Source: Lachnospiraceae bacterium MA2020 | GTDB taxonomy: Bacteria > Bacillota > Clostridia > Lachnospirales > Lachnospiraceae | DNA: 64,000 nucleotides | Assembly (NCBI GenBank): GCA_000746015.1 | Contig: JQKK01000011.1 | Location: 90,007 to 154,006 of the forward strand | Direction: 5' to 3' | Shown here: piece after piece, positions 52,193-63,678 of the stretch | Layout of the letters: the number at the start of each line of letters is the position of its first letter | Position numbering within the stretch: the first letter of the stretch is position 1 | The notes under the pieces: model-generated | What the model was told of the DNA's origin: nothing | Databases searched by the model: none | What the model saw: only the letters and a program-made list of their open reading frames with translations | Program-made: the position numbers and the translations under genes

Positions 52193-54469
52193 ATGATTAA
52201 AATTGAGGAACATTTCGATAAGCTTGCCAGAAAGCTTTATGGCAGACCAATAAACCAGTGTACAACAGCTGAGCTTTATCACGTCGTACTTCAGCTTACA
52301 AAAGATCTCATGGAAGAAAAGAAGTACAATGATGGTGACCGCAAGGTTTATTACATTTCTGCAGAGTTTCTGATCGGTAAGCTTCTTTCAAACAATCTCA
52401 TCAACCTTGGTGCATATGATGAAGTAGAAAAGATCCTTAAGGACAATGGCAAGAGTCTTACAGAGATCGAAAATGAGGAGCCGGAGCCATCGCTTGGAAA
52501 CGGCGGACTTGGAAGACTTGCAGCATGCTTCATGGATTCTATCGCAACACTTGGACTTCCGGGTGCAGGCATTGGCTTAAACTATCACTACGGACTTTTC
52601 CATCAGGTATTCAAAGATTATCTCCAGTGTGCAGAGAAGGATACCTGGATCGAGAAAGATTCATGGCTTAAAAAGACAGACGTTACATTTGATGTAAAGT
52701 TTGGCGACAGGACAGTTAAGTCCCGCATGTATGATATTGATGTTGTCGGCTATGACAGCGGCATGAGCCCACTGCATCTGTTTGACATCGAGACACTTGA
52801 TGAGTCACTTGTAAAGGACGGCATCAATTTTGATAAGACTGCTATTGATAAGAACCTTACATTGTTCCTCTACCCGGATGATTCAGATGAAGCAGGAAAT
52901 CTTCTGAGAATTTATCAGCAGTATTTCATGGTTTCAAATGGTGCACAGCTTATCATTAAGGAGATGAAGGATAAGGGCTTTGATCTTCACGAGCTTGATA
53001 AGCACGTTGCAATACAGATAAACGACACTCATCCGACAATGGTTATCCCTGAGCTCATCAGAATTCTTACACAGGAAGAAGAGTTTACGATGGATGACGC
53101 GATAGCTGTCGTATCAAAGACCTGTGCATATACAAACCATACAATTCTTGCAGAAGCGCTTGAAAAATGGCCGCTTGCTTATCTTGAAAAGGTAGTTCCT
53201 GTGCTCGTTCCTATCATCAAGGAGCTTGCAAACCGCATCAAGAAAGCGCATAAGGATAATTCAAAGGTTTGGATAATCGACGACGAAAAGCGCGTACACA
53301 TGGCACATATTGATATCCACTACGGATACTCAGTAAACGGTGTTGCAGCAATACACACAGACATTTTGAAGAATACAGAGCTCAACTGCTTCTACAAGCT
53401 CTATCCGGATAAGTTCAACAACAAGACAAACGGCATAACATTCAGAAGATGGCTTCTTGAGTGCAACCGCCCGCTTGCAGCATTTCTCGACAAGACTATC
53501 GGTACTTCATACAGAAAGAATGCTGATGATCTTGAGAAGTTATTAGAGCAGAAGGACAACAAAGCTGTTCTTGATGAGATCAGAGCGATCAAGGATCAGA
53601 AGAAGGCAGAGCTTGTTAAAGTACTTAAGGAGCGCGAGGGTGTAGACATCGATCCTAATTCGATCTTTGACGTACAGGTTAAGAGGCTTCACGAGTATAA
53701 GCGTCAGCAGATGAACGCTCTTTACATTATACATAAGTATCTCGAGATCAAGGCTGGCAAGAAGCCAAAGCGCCCTATCACATGCATCTTTGGTGCAAAG
53801 GCAGCTCCTGCTTACGTTATCGCAAGAGATATCATTCATCTTCTTTTGGTACTTCAGAAGATCGTTAATAATGATCCTGAGGTAAGTCCATATCTGAAGG
53901 TTGTGATGGTTACAAATTACAACGTTGACTATGCAGAGAAGCTTATCCCGGCATGTGACGTTTCTGAGCAGATATCACTTGCATCAAAGGAAGCATCTGG
54001 AACATCAAATATGAAGTTTATGCTCAACGGTGCGGTTACGCTTGGAACAGATGATGGTGCAAATGTTGAGATACATGAGCTTGTAGGTGATGATAATATC
54101 TACATCTTCGGTGTGGATTCAGATACAGTTATCAAGCACTATGAAAAGGCTGACTATGTATCAAAGGACTACTACAAGAAGTCTAAGACGATCAAAGAGG
54201 CAGTTGACTTTATCATAAGTAAAGAAGCACTTGCGGTTGGTCACAAGGAAAACCTTGAGAGACTTTACAATGAGCTATTAAATAAAGACTGGTTCATGAC
54301 ACTTCTCGATCTTGAAGATTACATCAAGGCAAAGGACAAGATTTTTGCAGACTTCGAGGATCAGGATAAGTGGAAGAAGATGATGCTTATAAATATAGCA
54401 CATGCAGGCTTCTTCTCATCAGACAGAACTATTGCTGAGTACAATAGAGATATCTGGAAGCTTAAGTAA
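52193..54469 (+). CDS. glgP: Glycogen/starch/alpha-glucan phosphorylase
   Basis: 758 residues, a little shorter than the ~800-residue E. coli-type enzyme. It releases glucose-1-phosphate from alpha-1,4-glucan. [63 protein letters not shown] (PLP lysine at about residue 608) and [10 protein letters not shown] are present. GGAGG precedes ATG 52193. It completes the glycogen cycle with glgCD, phosphoglucomutase and pgi in this window. A terminator follows. Confidence 0.95.
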   Translation: MIKIEEHFDKLARKLYGRPINQCTTAELYHVVLQLTKDLMEEKKYNDGDRKVYYISAEFLIGKLLSNNLINLGAYDEVEKILKDNGKSLTEIENEEPEPSLGNGGLGRLAACFMDSIATLGLPGAGIGLNYHYGLFHQVFKDYLQCAEKDTWIEKDSWLKKTDVTFDVKFGDRTVKSRMYDIDVVGYDSGMSPLHLFDIETLDESLVKDGINFDKTAIDKNLTLFLYPDDSDEAGNLLRIYQQYFMVSNGAQLIIKEMKDKGFDLHELDKHVAIQINDTHPTMVIPELIRILTQEEEFTMDDAIAVVSKTCAYTNHTILAEALEKWPLAYLEKVVPVLVPIIKELANRIKKAHKDNSKVWIIDDEKRVHMAHIDIHYGYSVNGVAAIHTDILKNTELNCFYKLYPDKFNNKTNGITFRRWLLECNRPLAAFLDKTIGTSYRKNADDLEKLLEQKDNKAVLDEIRAIKDQKKAELVKVLKEREGVDIDPNSIFDVQVKRLHEYKRQQMNALYIIHKYLEIKAGKKPKRPITCIFGAKAAPAYVIARDIIHLLLVLQKIVNNDPEVSPYLKVVMVTNYNVDYAEKLIPACDVSEQISLASKEASGTSNMKFMLNGAVTLGTDDGANVEIHELVGDDNIYIFGVDSDTVIKHYEKADYVSKDYYKKSKTIKEAVDFIISKEALAVGHKENLERLYNELLNKDWFMTLLDLEDYIKAKDKIFADFEDQDKWKKMMLINIAHAGFFSSDRTIAEYNRDIWKLK

Positions 54470-54488
54470 ATTGAATTGAATAAAAAAG

Positions 54489-54523
54489 CGAAGCGGCACT
54501 TCCTTAGGGGAGTGCCACTTTTT
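54489..54523 (+). terminator. Terminator after glgP
   Basis: AAGCGGCACTTCC pairs with GGGAGTGCCACTT and is followed by TTTTG. Confidence 0.85.
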
Positions 54524-54691
54524 GTGTTGCCATAATTCTAAATTTTACGCAATTAATTCGTCCAAAAATCAACAAAAAGATTGTATATGTATACAAACAA
54601 TTTTATTGAAATGTAATAAATGTTCAGATATCATAGGATTATAGTCATATGGAAATGGCACAACAATACTAAATATAAGGAGAGGAAAAGT

Positions 54692-57600
54692 ATGAGAAGG
54701 CGATATTTATCAGTCGCACTGGCTGCGTCACTTGTGTTTGGCAATGTAGGCATCCACAGCTCTGCATTGGGAGTTATACCCAAAACGGTATACGCAGACG
54801 AAATTGTGACTGAAGACGCGGATGCTATTGAAGAGGCAACTGATATAGCAGAAGATGATCCGTTATTTTCGGCACAGACAGATGTTGGGGAGGCTGTCCG
54901 TACCGGGTCAAATATTAGTGCAATTGATACAACTACTAATTTTGAATACGAAGAAAAAGATGATGGCACAATAAAAATTACAGGATTAAACGTTGTAAGT
55001 GCCAATGTTCCGGCAGATGGAGTATTAAAACTGCCGGCAACTATAAATGTTGATGGTAAGGATAAATCTGTCACAGAGATTGGATATAGTGCATTTTATA
55101 ATAGTGACTATGCTGATTACAAGAAAGATATCAAGAAAATTGTAATACCTGGCAGTGTAGAGATTATTGGCAGTTCAGCATTTTATGGATTCGGTAATGT
55201 AACAGAGATTGAGATTCCGTTTGGTGTGAATAGGATAGACAGCGAAGCATTTAGGAGCTGCGTATCACTCAACAGCATTGTATTGCCGGAATCTGTTACA
55301 GAGCTTGGTTCTAGTGTATTTTATGACTGTCCGTCACTTAAAACTATAAATGTAACAAAGGCTTTGACAGAGAACTGGAATTCATATTGTAGTCCATTTC
55401 AAGGGGCAGATATAGTAAATGTGACACTTGCAGAAGGCATAACCAGGATTCCAAGATACCTTTTCGATGGTATGAAGAATCTGGAAAGCTTTTCAGTTCC
55501 GGAGGGAGTAACAGAACTAGGCTACGGAGCATTTAGGAATTGTACGGCATTAAAAAATGTAAAGCTTCCTAAGAGCCTTATAACAATAAACGAAGAGGCT
55601 TTTCGTGGCTGCGAGAGTCTTGAAGCTGTAGAGCTTCCAAGAGGTCTGCAAAGCATTGGAAGTGGAGCATTTTATGGATGTACTTCTATGAATAGTGTGA
55701 ATCTGTCAGAATTATCTGTAAATGAGATTCCGTATGAGTGTTTCAAGGAGTGCAAGAGCCTTAAGAGGATCGTATGCTCAGATGATCTTCAGTCTATCGG
55801 AAACTATGCATTTGAAGGATGTTCATCGGTAGACAATATCTATCTTGGTGAGAATCTTAACAGTGTGGGCAGCAGAGCATTTGCCAGCACATCAATAAAT
55901 GAAATAAAGATCCCAAGAAGTCTTGTGCAGGTGGGAAGTAGACCATTTGAGGGATGCGATATTCTTGTTAAGGCAAGATTTGCTGATAAAGCAAGAGAAG
56001 TACCTTCAAATCTTTTTTCTGGATGTATTGGTCTTAAAGACGTAGTTTTGCCAAAAACAATTTCCATAATAGGAAATAACGCATTTAGCGGATGTAAAGC
56101 TCTTGAAGAAATAGATCTTCCTTCTGGAATTTATTCGATAGGTGACTATGCATTTAGTGAGTGCGAGAAGATTGAAACTATCAAACTGGGCGATGAAGTA
56201 GAAAATATTGGAAGGTATGCGTTTAAGGACTGTACTTCTCTCAAAAGTATAAACCTGGATGGTGCAATAACTTCTATCCCTGCAGGATGTTTTGAGGGCA
56301 CAGCACTTGAAAATGTAGTTTGTTCCAACAGATTGTCAGAGATAGGCAGCAGAGCATTTGCCAATAATCCATCTCTTAACAGCATTACGCTGTCTGCAAT
56401 GACAAGAAAAATTGATAATAATGCTTTTGATCAGGATGCGCTTACAATAATTTCAGTACCTGCCAGCAGAGCTGAAGAAATAGCAAAGGATAAAGGTTAC
56501 ACATTCAATGAAGGTCAGAGAACAACAAAGCTTTCAATTTCTGAAACTGGTACGGTAAATACTGCTATTGGCAAGGAAGTATTTGTTGAAATTAATTTTG
56601 AACCGGCTGATTCATTGGATGAGATCATATGGTCATCATCAGATGAAAATGTTGCTACAGTAAAAGCTGATCCGTTTTTCATAAACGAGTGTCTGGTAAA
56701 GGGAGTGGGAGCCGGAACTGCAACTATCACCGTATCTATGGGAAGCTGCGTAGGAAGCTTCAAAGTTAATGTTGAGGATTCGGTATCAGAACTTGAATTT
56801 TATTCAAGCATATACAGTGTTAAATCTTTAGAAACAACATTTAATCTTAAGTCAGAACTGAGATCATCAGGAAGAAGCCTGGATGACATTGATCTTATAT
56901 GGGAAAGCAGTAATGAAGAAGTAGCGATCGTATCCGGAGATGGATTAGTTGTACCAAAGAGTAATGGTACGACAGAGATAAAAGTATCAGATACCAAGGG
57001 ATATGCTACTGCATATTGTTATTTCAAAGTAGATACACCGGTTTATCCGGAGCGTATTTCTTTTGACAGAAATGAGCTTTTGATCACAGGTAAACCAAGA
57101 TTTTTAAATCTTTTGGTATACCCTGAGAAGGCTAATAGTTACACAGTTGAATGGAAATCAGCCGATGAAAGTATAGCAACCGTCAATTCACTTGGACAGG
57201 TGACAGGTGTTAAGGATGGCGAGACAAAGATTACGGCAACTGTACGAGGAGAAGACGGTAAAGATCTGGAAGCAACATGCAAAATTAAGGTAAAGCACGT
57301 TGATAATCCGGTTACAGGAGTTTCATTATCTCAGAATTATATATTGCTTAACAGCATAGGAAGTGAGGCTGTACTTGTAGCTGATGTAGCACCGTCTAAT
57401 GCAGATATAAAGGATATTTTATGGACATCAGATAACGAAAAGGCAGCGGTTGTTGATGCAAATGGCAAGGTCAGGGCTACCGGAGTTGGTGAAGCTGTCA
57501 TCACGGCAGAGACTATGGATGGTGGATATACAGCTACTTGTACTGTTGAGGTAAAACAGAAGATAGAGTCAATATCTGCAAACAAGCCATACTTGCTTCT

Positions 57601-58351
57601 TGACATAGGTGAGAATTCAGATGTCGAATTTGAGGTTACTCCGGCAGTAGCTGATGATTCTGTGATAGATATCTATTCTACAAACATAAATATCGCAACT
57701 GTCAGCCCAAATAAAAGTACGGTTACTGGTGTTGCAGATGGTATAGCATGGATCAGATGCAGAGCAAAAGACGGAAGTAATGCTTATGCAACATGTAAAG
57801 TGTACGTAGGAACTTCCAGAAATGAGGCACCTGGCTTCAATGATGATCGTGATAAAGTATCGGAAAATAAACCAAAATCTGCATCGGAAAATCAAGCCGA
57901 CAACGTATTGTCAAAGGGACAGAAGATTGAAGTAGCAAAACTTTTTACTACGGCCAATATACAAAAATTCAAAGTAGATAATAAAAAGATAGCTACTATA
58001 ACTAAAAAGGGAATACTTAAAGGTAAGAACAGTGGCGAAGTTACAGTCGAAGGTTATGTAAAAGGTGGCTCTGGATGGGAGTTAAAAGAAAGCCACAAAT
58101 TCAAGGTTGAAGTACCGAAGTTGTCTGCACTGCCGGCTGCAAAGGCAGGTGATAAGATTGATATTAAAACATATATCACAGGTGCAGGAGATCTTAAACC
58201 TACACAGTATGAGAGTAAAAATACTGCTGTTGCGGAAATAGACAATGATGGAATCATAACTGTCAAGCAGCAGGGAAAAACAAAGATAACCGTATATTAT
58301 GGAACTGGCAAGGCTGCTGGAAAAATAAAGGCTAAGCTTAAGGTTAATTAG
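54692..58351 (+). CDS. Giant secreted BspA-type leucine-rich-repeat and Ig-like protein
   Basis: 1219 residues. Signal peptide (cleavage near VYADE, about residue 32) and an acidic linker, then about 15-20 BspA/TpLRR (LRR_5) repeats (about 65-610) of the type 'IGSSAFYGFGNVTEIEIP' and 'CTSLKSINL'. Next come four or five Big_2-like Ig domains (about 615-1060) with the WxSsDeNVATV pattern, and a C-terminal module (about 1070-1219) shared with 47065 and 58364. No transmembrane anchor or LPXTG is seen. BspA-type proteins bind host or plant polymers. AGGAGAGG precedes ATG 54692. The next giant gene starts 12 bases after the stop. Confidence 0.88.
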   Translation: MRRRYLSVALAASLVFGNVGIHSSALGVIPKTVYADEIVTEDADAIEEATDIAEDDPLFSAQTDVGEAVRTGSNISAIDTTTNFEYEEKDDGTIKITGLNVVSANVPADGVLKLPATINVDGKDKSVTEIGYSAFYNSDYADYKKDIKKIVIPGSVEIIGSSAFYGFGNVTEIEIPFGVNRIDSEAFRSCVSLNSIVLPESVTELGSSVFYDCPSLKTINVTKALTENWNSYCSPFQGADIVNVTLAEGITRIPRYLFDGMKNLESFSVPEGVTELGYGAFRNCTALKNVKLPKSLITINEEAFRGCESLEAVELPRGLQSIGSGAFYGCTSMNSVNLSELSVNEIPYECFKECKSLKRIVCSDDLQSIGNYAFEGCSSVDNIYLGENLNSVGSRAFASTSINEIKIPRSLVQVGSRPFEGCDILVKARFADKAREVPSNLFSGCIGLKDVVLPKTISIIGNNAFSGCKALEEIDLPSGIYSIGDYAFSECEKIETIKLGDEVENIGRYAFKDCTSLKSINLDGAITSIPAGCFEGTALENVVCSNRLSEIGSRAFANNPSLNSITLSAMTRKIDNNAFDQDALTIISVPASRAEEIAKDKGYTFNEGQRTTKLSISETGTVNTAIGKEVFVEINFEPADSLDEIIWSSSDENVATVKADPFFINECLVKGVGAGTATITVSMGSCVGSFKVNVEDSVSELEFYSSIYSVKSLETTFNLKSELRSSGRSLDDIDLIWESSNEEVAIVSGDGLVVPKSNGTTEIKVSDTKGYATAYCYFKVDTPVYPERISFDRNELLITGKPRFLNLLVYPEKANSYTVEWKSADESIATVNSLGQVTGVKDGETKITATVRGEDGKDLEATCKIKVKHVDNPVTGVSLSQNYILLNSIGSEAVLVADVAPSNADIKDILWTSDNEKAAVVDANGKVRATGVGEAVITAETMDGGYTATCTVEVKQKIESISANKPYLLLDIGENSDVEFEVTPAVADDSVIDIYSTNINIATVSPNKSTVTGVADGIAWIRCRAKDGSNAYATCKVYVGTSRNEAPGFNDDRDKVSENKPKSASENQADNVLSKGQKIEVAKLFTTANIQKFKVDNKKIATITKKGILKGKNSGEVTVEGYVKGGSGWELKESHKFKVEVPKLSALPAAKAGDKIDIKTYITGAGDLKPTQYESKNTAVAEIDNDGIITVKQQGKTKITVYYGTGKAAGKIKAKLKVN

Positions 58352-58363
58352 GAGGATTGATAG

Positions 58364-61300
58364 ATGAAAAGGGGATTGATGGCAATACTTTTGAGTTTGT
58401 CTATGATCGTAGGATCCCTGCAGGGAGCAGTGGGCGTTGCAGCTGCGGAAGAAGTTGCGCCCGAAATGGAAACCCAGCCCGAAGTACTGGAGGAGGTTAT
58501 CCAGAATGCTTTGCAGGATGCTGCCGGAGAAGCTGGAGATACTGCCGGCGAATCAGATTATGACATGCAGCAGTATGATGCGGCAGAGATTGAGCGGGCA
58601 AGACAGTCTGATGTAGAGATAGAAGGTATTGACGTAGATGTCATGTATCTTGACTGGGGCGAAGACGAAGAAGAGGATACTGCTGTAAGTACAAGCGACA
58701 GCTCTACTACCAGCAGTAACCAGATAGTATTGGTGTTGGATTCTTCCGGAAGTATGTCCGGCAAGCCTATGACGGAGCTCAAAAAGGCCTGCAACAATTT
58801 CATTGACGATATACTTAATTCGGATCCGAGTGCTGAGATCGGAATTGTTGACTACAATTCTTCAGTAACAGTCCATAAGTTTGGAGGTAAGAATTTTACT
58901 AATAACCGAAGCAGGCTCAGAAAGACGATAAATTCTCTGACAGCCGGTGGTGGTACAGCCATGAATGCGGGTCTGGTAAATGCAGATTATCTCCTCAGAG
59001 GTTCAACTGCAAGCCAGAAGATCATCATACAGATGGCTGACGGAGAGCCAAACGAAGGTGCAACCTACTATGGAACTGATGCGAGATACACTAAGAATGA
59101 ATATGTTGATCTTGAGGGAAATACATTTTCTTATCCGGGTTCACATGGCTATCATTCAGCAATATATGAAACATTTTCAAATATAAAGTCAAAATATAAT
59201 ATTTTCTCCCTTGGATTTTTCCATTCAATGAGCGGCACAACAAAGCAGTTTGCCGGTGTTTTCATGAATGACATCCAGAATCAGGGATATACAGAAGTAA
59301 CTAATGCGGATTACCTTTCTTTCAATTTGGAAGAGATCGCCCAGAACATTAACTCTGAGCATGTAGTGTTAAATAAGAGTTCACTTGTACTTAACAAAGG
59401 AGAGAGTGCCCAGCTTAATCTTATATTTAAGGATTCCTATACTTCTCCGGACAGAACAGTTACATGGAAGAGTAATAGCGAAAAAGTAGCAGTAGTAGAT
59501 AACACGGGTAAAGTTACAGCAAAAGGTACCGGAAACTGTACTATATATGCTGAAGCCGGTGGACACAGAGCCAGCTGCCGAGTTGCCGTAGGTGGTAAGA
59601 TAGTGACCGGTAACGATACAGAGATAATTGTTCACTGTAATAAAAACGGACAGTCATCAGATAAGGATAAATATGTCCTTGCGGATGGTGCATCGATAAC
59701 TTTTGATGGAATGACATATAAAACCAATTCAAAGGGTAAGGCTACAATAAGCGGCTTTGATCATGGTGAGATTCAGGTGGAGATGTCTGGCTATACGATG
59801 GTCAGCCTGACACCTGAGCAGCTTAAGAGCAACGGGAATGAAGTATGGCTTGAAAAAGAAGATGATAACCCGGTTATAAATCACATATGGATTGACGGGG
59901 TAGATGTACTTCATAAAGAGCTGAGTATGTCATTAGTAAAGGCTGAGGCTACAGATATCACTGTTGATGTAGATTGGAGAAAGGACAAATACGGAAAAAT
60001 CAAGCTTGTTCAGAAGACAAGCAGTGCAGAGTTTGAGAGCGAAAAGACTTCAATATCACTTGTGTTAAAGGATAAGTTTGATATAAGTTCAGATTTGTAC
60101 GTGCAGGTTCAGGATTCAAGAGGACATTCGGTACAGAGAAAATTAAATCTTGCAACAGGAAACAAATTATTTGATGGTGTGGGTATTGAGTTTGGTGAGA
60201 AAACTACAGTTACACTCCCTGAAGACTGGCCATTGATAGGTGGAAGTGAACTTGAGGCTGATTTAACAAAGCTTAATCTTGATAACAGCAAAATTAATGT
60301 TTCTATTGAAGATGGTAAAGTAAAGGGTACTATCGGTATAAATCTTCATAGATACACAAATGATGAAAAAGAAGACGATCCAAGTCAGCGTGATAAAGAA
60401 AACGAATTCATCTGGGAAAGATTTAAAAAGGCAAAAAAGAAGAATGATCCTAAAGAAACAAAGAAATTTCTTACTGAGTTAAAATCAAAGTATGGGGATG
60501 CCATGGAGGGTTACAAACTCTCATGGGGTGTAAAAGCAGAAACAAATGTAGTGGGATACTTTGAAGGTTATATCGATAAGGACTTCCACTTCCAGTTCCT
60601 TGATGGCGGATTGATAATCAATCCTAAGGCAGAAGCTAATTGGCATGGTCAGGGAGTAGCACCGATAATTCCTATACCTTGGTATTGGGAAGCAACAATT
60701 AAAGGTGAGATAGAAGCAAAGTTTGCGCTGGCATATAATGAGGCTCATAAGTTTATTCCAAGCGGAGCAATTGATATGAAGCTTGGAGGTGGAATAGGAG
60801 CTGGCGTAGGTATATATGATGTAGCTTCCTTTGGAGGAGGCGGAGAGCTTGAATTAAATCCGGGATTTGAGTTCTATTCGGATTCCAGAAAGACATATAT
60901 GGAATTTAATGTCAATCTGAAATTCTATATAAAATTAAAAGTCGGATTCTTTACGAAACAGTGGGATGCTCCACCGTTGAATCTGGTGCACGTTGATAAC
61001 TCAGAAAAGGCTAAAGCTTCAGTATATTCGGAGTATCTGGAAGAAGTATACGATGAAGAGGACTATGAAGTACAAGATCTGGGATATCTGGAAGATGGTA
61101 CATTTGATATGAGAGTATCAACGGTATCTTCTGATGATTTCATATTTGGTACCAACAGATATGACGAAACAAAACCTGAAATAGTTCAGCTTGAGGCGGG
61201 AACAGCTTTTGCTGCATGGATTGACTGTTCAACGACAGACAATAATGACATACATGTTTATTATTCGTATTTTGATGGCAAAACCTGGTCAGATCCGGCA

Positions 61301-63571
61301 ATAGTGGACGGAGATGATACACCTGATTTTTCATGTTCACTTGCAAGTGATGGTCATAAGGCATATATCGCATGGCAGAATATGAATAGAAGTGTATCTG
61401 CAGACGATACACTTTCAACAATAGCTTCTGCTATGGATATAAAGGTTGCAGAGTACAATGCTGATACTAATTCATTTACAGTATCAAAGATAACTGACAA
61501 CAATGGCTGTCTTGATATGCTTCCGGTAGTTTCTGCTTCATCAGAGGGTGCCGCAGTAGCTTATGTGGAAAATGCAGACGGAGAGTGGTTTGCCAACGAT
61601 GGCTCTAATGCTGTAAAGGTCAGCAGGAAGGCTGATGGTACATGGTCAGAGGGCAAAGAAGTTGCAGGCTCATTGAATATGGTAAATTCAATGGCTGTCA
61701 ATGTAGATGAAGACGCAGCTCACGTTGCTTATGCAGTGGATACAGATGGAAGCCTTGAAAGTGTAGATGATCTGGAAGTATATCTTGATGGAAAGCGTCT
61801 GACAAATAATGACAGCTTTGATATAGCACCTTTCTATGTAGATGGTACACTTTACTTCAATAGTAATGGCACAATAGTAAGATACAATGGAAGTGAAACA
61901 GAGAAGATTGCAGAAAATAACACCATCGCAGGAGATGCAAAGCTGGTTAAAAAAGGCGATGATGCAGTAATGCTCTATAAGGCAAAGGACGATATTGCCG
62001 GAATTATCTATGGAGTATTCTATGATCATGGCAGCTCAAAGTGGGGTGAGGCAGTTCCGCTTACAGGAAAGGATGCTGATATAACAAGCTTTGATGCTAT
62101 CTGGAATGAAGATGGATTGCAGCTGCTTTGCAATTCTGTAAAGCTTACAGAAAAAGGTCTTGCCGGAGAAGTTGGAAGGGAAAGTTATGCAGAGACAACA
62201 CTTCTTCTTAAAACTGTTGACCTGAAGTCTGCATTGTCATTGGAAAGTCTTACATATGATGAGGAAGATATAGCTGAGAACTCAGCGCTTCCAATAGTAC
62301 TGAATGTTAAGAACACAGGTACAAAGACACTTGAAACAATTAAAGTTGAGGTCTCTGACGATAAAGACATCTTAGATACTGTCGAGTTTAATGGAAATCT
62401 TCTCCCTGGAACAGAAGGTTCTCTTGAACTCTCATATCTGGTAAGAAAAGAAGATCTTGGCAAGACCTTGACGGTTAAATGTATTCCTGTTGGGGGAAAA
62501 GTAAAGGAAGGCGATAATACCACTGGAACGGTCGAGCTTAAATACACAGATCTTGCAGTAGATAAGCTTGATTGGGGAATGATCGACAGTGAAAACGCTG
62601 AAATATATGGAACTGTCGAAAATAAAGGATTTTCAGACTTTGGCAAATTTACCATCTCACTCAGAAAAGATAAAGAAAATGGTGAAGTAGTAGGAAGTTA
62701 TGCGATAGATGGTGGACTTAAAAAGGGAGAGGATACAAATATCAGCTTCCAGGCACCATACAGCGCAGGAAGTGTATATTATGTAACCTTGGATCATGAA
62801 GGCGAAGTGGATGATAATCCTGGAAATGACTATGACTTTGTTGTAGTAAACAATGAAGAAGTAGTAGCTGAAAGAGTTTTACAAAGCATCAATGTAACTA
62901 AGACAGTAACAGACTATAATGAAGGTGATACATTAAAACTTGATGACTTGAAAGTCAGTGCTGTCTATGATGATGGTTCAGCTGCAGACGTAACTGATGA
63001 TGCAGTGATCGATCATTCAAAGGTAAACATGAATGAGGATGGCTCATACAAGCTTATTGTTACATATAAGGATAAGAGTCAGGAAGTAACGATAAACGTA
63101 CACAGAACTGCACTTGTTATAGCAGCAAAGCAGAAAGTTGATATAAGCAGCTGCTTTAAGAAAGAAGGCATAAATGCTTATACGATCCCTAAGGCTGAGA
63201 AAAAGTTTGCCTCAGTAAATAAAAGGGGTATTGTTAAAGGCAAGAAGCCTGGTACAGTTTCTGTAAATGGATGTACTAAATCAGGTAAGGGCGGAGAAGT
63301 TATCGAGAGCTTTACTGTTATAGTAGAGAAGCCGTCATTTACTCAGAAAAAGCTTTCCTTAAATGTTGGCGAGACAGCTGAGCTTGGAGGATATCTGAAG
63401 GATATAACAAAACTTAAGCCTACTTCCTGGGGAAGCAAGAAAGAAAACGTTGCGACAGTAGATGCAAATGGTAAACTAACAGCAGTAAGTGCGGGAACTA
63501 CAAATATTACAGTATACTTTGGAGAAGGAAAGAATGCTGCAAAACTAAAAATGAAAGTGACCGTACAATAA
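58364..63571 (+). CDS. Giant secreted von Willebrand factor A and Ig-like protein
   Basis: 1735 residues. Signal peptide (cleavage near GVAAAEE), an acidic linker, a VWA domain (about 117-330) with intact MIDAS (VLDSSGSMSG, GGGTAMNAG, MADGEPNEG), and a Big_2 domain (about 333-412). A Gly-rich beta part (about 610-890) is followed by a region with beta-propeller-like repeats (about 905-1245, e.g. AAWIDCSTTDNNDIHVYYSYFDGKTWS split by blades). Two CARDB-like domains (about 1285-1505) and a Big_3-like domain (1506-1583) lead to the shared C-terminal module (1583-1735). AGGAGG precedes ATG 58364. It is coupled to the BspA gene. Metal-dependent adhesion is the likely role. Confidence 0.88.
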   Translation: MKRGLMAILLSLSMIVGSLQGAVGVAAAEEVAPEMETQPEVLEEVIQNALQDAAGEAGDTAGESDYDMQQYDAAEIERARQSDVEIEGIDVDVMYLDWGEDEEEDTAVSTSDSSTTSSNQIVLVLDSSGSMSGKPMTELKKACNNFIDDILNSDPSAEIGIVDYNSSVTVHKFGGKNFTNNRSRLRKTINSLTAGGGTAMNAGLVNADYLLRGSTASQKIIIQMADGEPNEGATYYGTDARYTKNEYVDLEGNTFSYPGSHGYHSAIYETFSNIKSKYNIFSLGFFHSMSGTTKQFAGVFMNDIQNQGYTEVTNADYLSFNLEEIAQNINSEHVVLNKSSLVLNKGESAQLNLIFKDSYTSPDRTVTWKSNSEKVAVVDNTGKVTAKGTGNCTIYAEAGGHRASCRVAVGGKIVTGNDTEIIVHCNKNGQSSDKDKYVLADGASITFDGMTYKTNSKGKATISGFDHGEIQVEMSGYTMVSLTPEQLKSNGNEVWLEKEDDNPVINHIWIDGVDVLHKELSMSLVKAEATDITVDVDWRKDKYGKIKLVQKTSSAEFESEKTSISLVLKDKFDISSDLYVQVQDSRGHSVQRKLNLATGNKLFDGVGIEFGEKTTVTLPEDWPLIGGSELEADLTKLNLDNSKINVSIEDGKVKGTIGINLHRYTNDEKEDDPSQRDKENEFIWERFKKAKKKNDPKETKKFLTELKSKYGDAMEGYKLSWGVKAETNVVGYFEGYIDKDFHFQFLDGGLIINPKAEANWHGQGVAPIIPIPWYWEATIKGEIEAKFALAYNEAHKFIPSGAIDMKLGGGIGAGVGIYDVASFGGGGELELNPGFEFYSDSRKTYMEFNVNLKFYIKLKVGFFTKQWDAPPLNLVHVDNSEKAKASVYSEYLEEVYDEEDYEVQDLGYLEDGTFDMRVSTVSSDDFIFGTNRYDETKPEIVQLEAGTAFAAWIDCSTTDNNDIHVYYSYFDGKTWSDPAIVDGDDTPDFSCSLASDGHKAYIAWQNMNRSVSADDTLSTIASAMDIKVAEYNADTNSFTVSKITDNNGCLDMLPVVSASSEGAAVAYVENADGEWFANDGSNAVKVSRKADGTWSEGKEVAGSLNMVNSMAVNVDEDAAHVAYAVDTDGSLESVDDLEVYLDGKRLTNNDSFDIAPFYVDGTLYFNSNGTIVRYNGSETEKIAENNTIAGDAKLVKKGDDAVMLYKAKDDIAGIIYGVFYDHGSSKWGEAVPLTGKDADITSFDAIWNEDGLQLLCNSVKLTEKGLAGEVGRESYAETTLLLKTVDLKSALSLESLTYDEEDIAENSALPIVLNVKNTGTKTLETIKVEVSDDKDILDTVEFNGNLLPGTEGSLELSYLVRKEDLGKTLTVKCIPVGGKVKEGDNTTGTVELKYTDLAVDKLDWGMIDSENAEIYGTVENKGFSDFGKFTISLRKDKENGEVVGSYAIDGGLKKGEDTNISFQAPYSAGSVYYVTLDHEGEVDDNPGNDYDFVVVNNEEVVAERVLQSINVTKTVTDYNEGDTLKLDDLKVSAVYDDGSAADVTDDAVIDHSKVNMNEDGSYKLIVTYKDKSQEVTINVHRTALVIAAKQKVDISSCFKKEGINAYTIPKAEKKFASVNKRGIVKGKKPGTVSVNGCTKSGKGGEVIESFTVIVEKPSFTQKKLSLNVGETAELGGYLKDITKLKPTSWGSKKENVATVDANGKLTAVSAGTTNITVYFGEGKNAAKLKMKVTVQ

Positions 63572-63581
63572 TACAGCTATA

Positions 63582-63628
63582 CAAATGCCGTAAAGCCGTA
63601 AAAATAGGCTTTGCGGCATTTGCTTTTG
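63582..63628 (+). terminator. Terminator after the VWA gene
   Basis: CAAATGCCGTAAAGCC (63582-63597) pairs with GGCTTTGCGGCATTTG (63607-63622), followed by CTTTTG. Confidence 0.9.
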
Positions 63629-63678
63629 AGGGTTTTTGGCGGTTTTTGAAAAAAATATAAAAAAGTTTAAAAAAGGTG

